Below are positions 14,534-16,172 of a DNA stretch of 16,172 bases, piece by piece (positions within the stretch are counted from its first letter, which is position 1; each line of letters starts with the position of its first letter). The notes beneath the pieces are model-generated. The model did not search any database. It was not told where the DNA came from and saw only the letters and a list, made by a program, of their open reading frames with translations. A program made the position numbers and the translations under genes. Source of the stretch: CAZCPB01 sp964540295 (GTDB lineage Bacteria > Planctomycetota > Phycisphaerae > Phycisphaerales > UBA1924); NCBI GenBank assembly GCA_964540295.1, contig CAZIMT010000068.1:1-16172 (forward strand). Reading direction: 5' to 3'.

Positions 14534-15982
14534 TCAATCCGTCACCGTGTACTCCACGAACAAATCATCGCTCTTCACGGCCTTCTGAAATCTTTTCCAC
14601 TCGGCCGCGGACACGCTCGTCGCCTTGGGCATCAGCCCCGCTGGCGGATTCGGATCAGCCCAGATCACCCGCCCTCGAGTCCGTTCGAGCAACGACAAGT
14701 ACAGTTCGTTGGCTGGCATCTTCCAACGATTCCCCAACGGGTCCATGAACAGCGGCAGCATCGCTGTCAGCTCCGGGTGCGTCATCAACTCCAGTCCCAA
14801 TTGGTTCAGCGTCGCGTTGTAGCTGCCGTGGTGCGAGACCTTGTACAGCACCGTTTTGGCCAGCAGTTCCTTCGTGGTTAGCGCCCTGCCTCCAGACTCA
14901 AACGCCTTGTCGTGCCACGACCGCCAATTCCCCGCCTGCGCATCGCCCGCGAACAGCAGCACTTTCCCCGTCCGCGGCAACTGGATCGCCAGCACCAGAC
15001 TCGTGTTGTTCGTGTGCCCGTCCATCCACAGCGCCAGTTCCTCGGCCGCCATCGCCCATGCGCCGTCGATCCGACGCCAGCTCTCTTTCTTCGCCGTGTA
15101 CGAAACCGGATAATCCGCTGCCCGATGCCGATCTTTCATCACCCAGTGGTCCGGCGTGAACGGCGTCAGGCGATCCCAGTCCTTCACCGCACGCGGCTTC
15201 CCGCCCCGCCCGTCCATCGACGCGACCGTCTCCGCCAACCGATCCGCCATCAGCCCGCCCAGCGCCAACGACCGCGCCATCTTCGCGCCGAAACCCTCCC
15301 CGGCCTTGGGATCATCATCATCCAACCGCCCCTCGTCCTTCGGAGGCCCAAGCACAAACACTTTCACTCCACTCAGGCCCGGAACCTCGACCGGCCCACC
15401 AAAGGGGCTGAGATGCCGCTTCACCTTCCCGCTCGACGCCGCCCAAGACATCGCCTCCGCAACCTTCCCTCCGCGGTGTTCTTTCGCACCCAGCGGCCCC
15501 AGAAATCCCATCAACCCATCAAGCCCAGCCTTCCGCACCGCCATCTCAGAATCGAGCCCGGCCTTGGGCGCACTGTTCAGCGCCGTCATCGCCGCCCCCA
15601 GCGCCATCCGCGCCTTGGCGTATTGCCCGCGGATCGTCTTGGCCGCCGCGTCGTCCGGATCTTCCGTCCACGACGACCACGATTCGCCAACCTTAAACGT
15701 CTTGAAAGTCTCGCGCGCGTGATCGAACCCCGAGACGTGGTCCCAGTGCTCGTGCGTCACCGCCAGCACGCTCAATTCGCCGCCCGTTTCTTTCTTGATG
15801 TGGCTGACCACTTCCTTGATCCGCGTGGGCCCTCCCGGGTGCGACGAGTGCACGCCGCAATCGATCAGCATGTGCGTGCTCTTGCCGTGCTGGGTGAACG
15901 TGAGCAGGAAGCAATCTCCGAAGCCCTGGCGGTACATCCGCACACGAACTTTTAATCTCGCTGATCCTGGTGTCGGTGCCAT
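14534..15982 (-). CDS. ComEC/Rec2-like stand-alone metallo-beta-lactamase protein
   Basis: The 482-residue product has the metallo-beta-lactamase fold in the form found in the nuclease-like domain of ComEC/Rec2. Strand YRQGFGDCFLLTF and LIDCGVHSS are followed by THEHWDH (76-82), then LLFAGDAQAGNW (Asp347) and YKVSHHGSYNA (His384/His385). SHHGS is characteristic of this branch. Between the first and second motif groups is a long insert, about residues 90-320, rich in Lys, Ala and charged residues, much longer than in compact members. There is no signal peptide and no membrane segment, so it is cytoplasmic and not a full ComEC channel. Its target (nucleic acid or other phosphoester) is not known. 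The ATG at 15982 has an excellent GGAGGGAG ribosome binding site six bases upstream. A palindrome (16004-16031) lies just before it. Confidence 0.88.
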   Translation of the reverse strand: MAPTPGSARLKVRVRMYRQGFGDCFLLTFTQHGKSTHMLIDCGVHSSHPGGPTRIKEVVSHIKKETGGELSVLAVTHEHWDHVSGFDHARETFKTFKVGESWSSWTEDPDDAAAKTIRGQYAKARMALGAAMTALNSAPKAGLDSEMAVRKAGLDGLMGFLGPLGAKEHRGGKVAEAMSWAASSGKVKRHLSPFGGPVEVPGLSGVKVFVLGPPKDEGRLDDDDPKAGEGFGAKMARSLALGGLMADRLAETVASMDGRGGKPRAVKDWDRLTPFTPDHWVMKDRHRAADYPVSYTAKKESWRRIDGAWAMAAEELALWMDGHTNNTSLVLAIQLPRTGKVLLFAGDAQAGNWRSWHDKAFESGGRALTTKELLAKTVLYKVSHHGSYNATLNQLGLELMTHPELTAMLPLFMDPLGNRWKMPANELYLSLLERTRGRVIWADPNPPAGLMPKATSVSAAEWKRFQKAVKSDDLFVEYTVTD

Positions 15983-16003
15983 GCAATTCTCCCTCCGAAC
16001 CCA

Positions 16004-16031
16004 GTAGAGCAGGTTCTCAACCTGCCTCTAC
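16004..16031 (-). repeat. Near-perfect palindrome with GTAG at both ends (REP-like copy 3)
   Basis: Left arm GTAGAGCAGGTT (16004-16015), loop CTC, right arm 16019-16031 identical in complement except for one extra C. Both strands therefore start with GTAG. The layout fits the REP-like hairpins at 9260 and 9383, although the stem sequence differs. It lies eight bases upstream of the ribosome binding site of the gene ending at 14534, so a role in that gene's leader is the alternative. Confidence 0.5.
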
Positions 16032-16042
16032 CCGCTCTCTGC

Positions 16043-16064
16043 CTTCTTCTTCTTCTTCTTCTTC
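16043..16064. repeat. CTT trinucleotide run
   Basis: Seven CTT units plus one base (GAA/AAG on the minus strand) lie between the stop of the edge gene and the palindrome. In one minus-strand frame it would encode a run of lysines, discussed under the edge gene. Confidence 0.85.
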
Positions 16065-16080
16065 GTCGTCTTGCTCTTCT

Positions 16081-16172
16081 TTAAACTTCCTCATGCTCCC
16101 CATGCAGCCGCGCAAACGCCTGCCCGATCCCAAAGTGTGCCGCCGCTGGCGAAGCCATCTGCTCGGCCAGGA
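16081..16172 (-). CDS. C-terminal end of an unidentified gene (cut by window edge)
   Basis: One minus-strand frame entering from the right edge reads LAEQMASPAAAHFGIGQAF, then ARLHGEHEEV and TAA at 16081-16083. The composition looks like a normal helical protein end, but 29 residues are too few to name it. An overlapping frame just after it encodes LKKSKTTKKKKKKAESG, a typical Lys-rich tail, before its own stop at about 16030. One extra base near 16084 could have shifted the true end. The gene would be upstream of, and on the same strand as, the ComEC-like gene. Confidence 0.5.
   Translation of the reverse strand, partial: LAEQMASPAAAHFGIGQAFARLHGEHEEV

Noticed and set aside
12528..15955. 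Several plus-strand open frames (12528-13019, 13677-14411, 14117-14881, 14912-15955)
   Set aside because: All are antisense to the secreted protein and ComEC-like genes and have Arg/Pro-rich shadow composition.
1..16172. CRISPR arrays, tRNA/rRNA genes, prophage or IS transposase genes, defence islands
   Set aside because: I found no regularly spaced repeats, cloverleaf-like runs, transposase motifs or phage genes; the only direct repeats are the lepB unit and the dockerin-like pair.

Overview
The window is a GC-rich bacterial scaffold with two runs of exactly 100 N (8140-8239 and 10652-10751), so it is probably a metagenome or draft assembly. Two secreted proteins point to Planctomycetota, probably Phycisphaerae. 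One ends in a PEP-CTERM-like sorting tail (VPLPSG, hydrophobic stretch, RRRAARGK). The other ends in two dockerin-like calcium-loop repeats of the DFDGDGFVTGEDFD type. The placement rests on recognising these motifs, not on a database search.

Layout. On the minus strand, 1-1717 holds a tryptophan-degradation pair, kynureninase (cut by the left edge) and tryptophan 2,3-dioxygenase, with a small putative lipoprotein upstream. On the plus strand, 2085-4163 holds a xylose-isomerase-like TIM-barrel protein and queG (epoxyqueuosine reductase). No ATG, GTG or TTG can start a full-length QueG; an ATT behind a strong ribosome binding site is the best candidate. On the minus strand, 4009-7207 holds a 12-helix membrane protein whose end overlaps queG, a DUF4442-like hotdog protein and a metallo-beta-lactamase-fold hydrolase. 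On the plus strand, 7471-9200 holds signal peptidase I (lepB), interrupted by an assembly gap flanked by a 216-bp in-frame tandem repeat, and a decayed GNAT acetyltransferase with one internal TAA. On the minus strand, 9434-10651 is the C-terminal part of a MacB/FtsX-type ABC permease running into the second gap.

After the second gap come a small conserved-type protein (10787-11122) and the PEP-CTERM-like secreted protein (11437-11943) on the plus strand. These converge on a 784-residue secreted protein (12069-14423, minus) with a propeller-like N-terminal half, a glycoamylase-like helical domain and the dockerin-like tail. Upstream of it are a ComEC-like stand-alone metallo-beta-lactamase protein (14534-15982) and the last codons of another gene (16081-16172).

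Most genes look like housekeeping or typical planctomycete accessory genes. I see no phage, CRISPR, tRNA, rRNA or recognisable defence island, and cannot point to a clearly new multi-gene system. The best leads are the lepB repeat, the possible AUU start of queG, the altered metal site of the TIM-barrel protein, GTAG-bounded palindromes resembling REP elements, and the unusual architecture of the large secreted protein.
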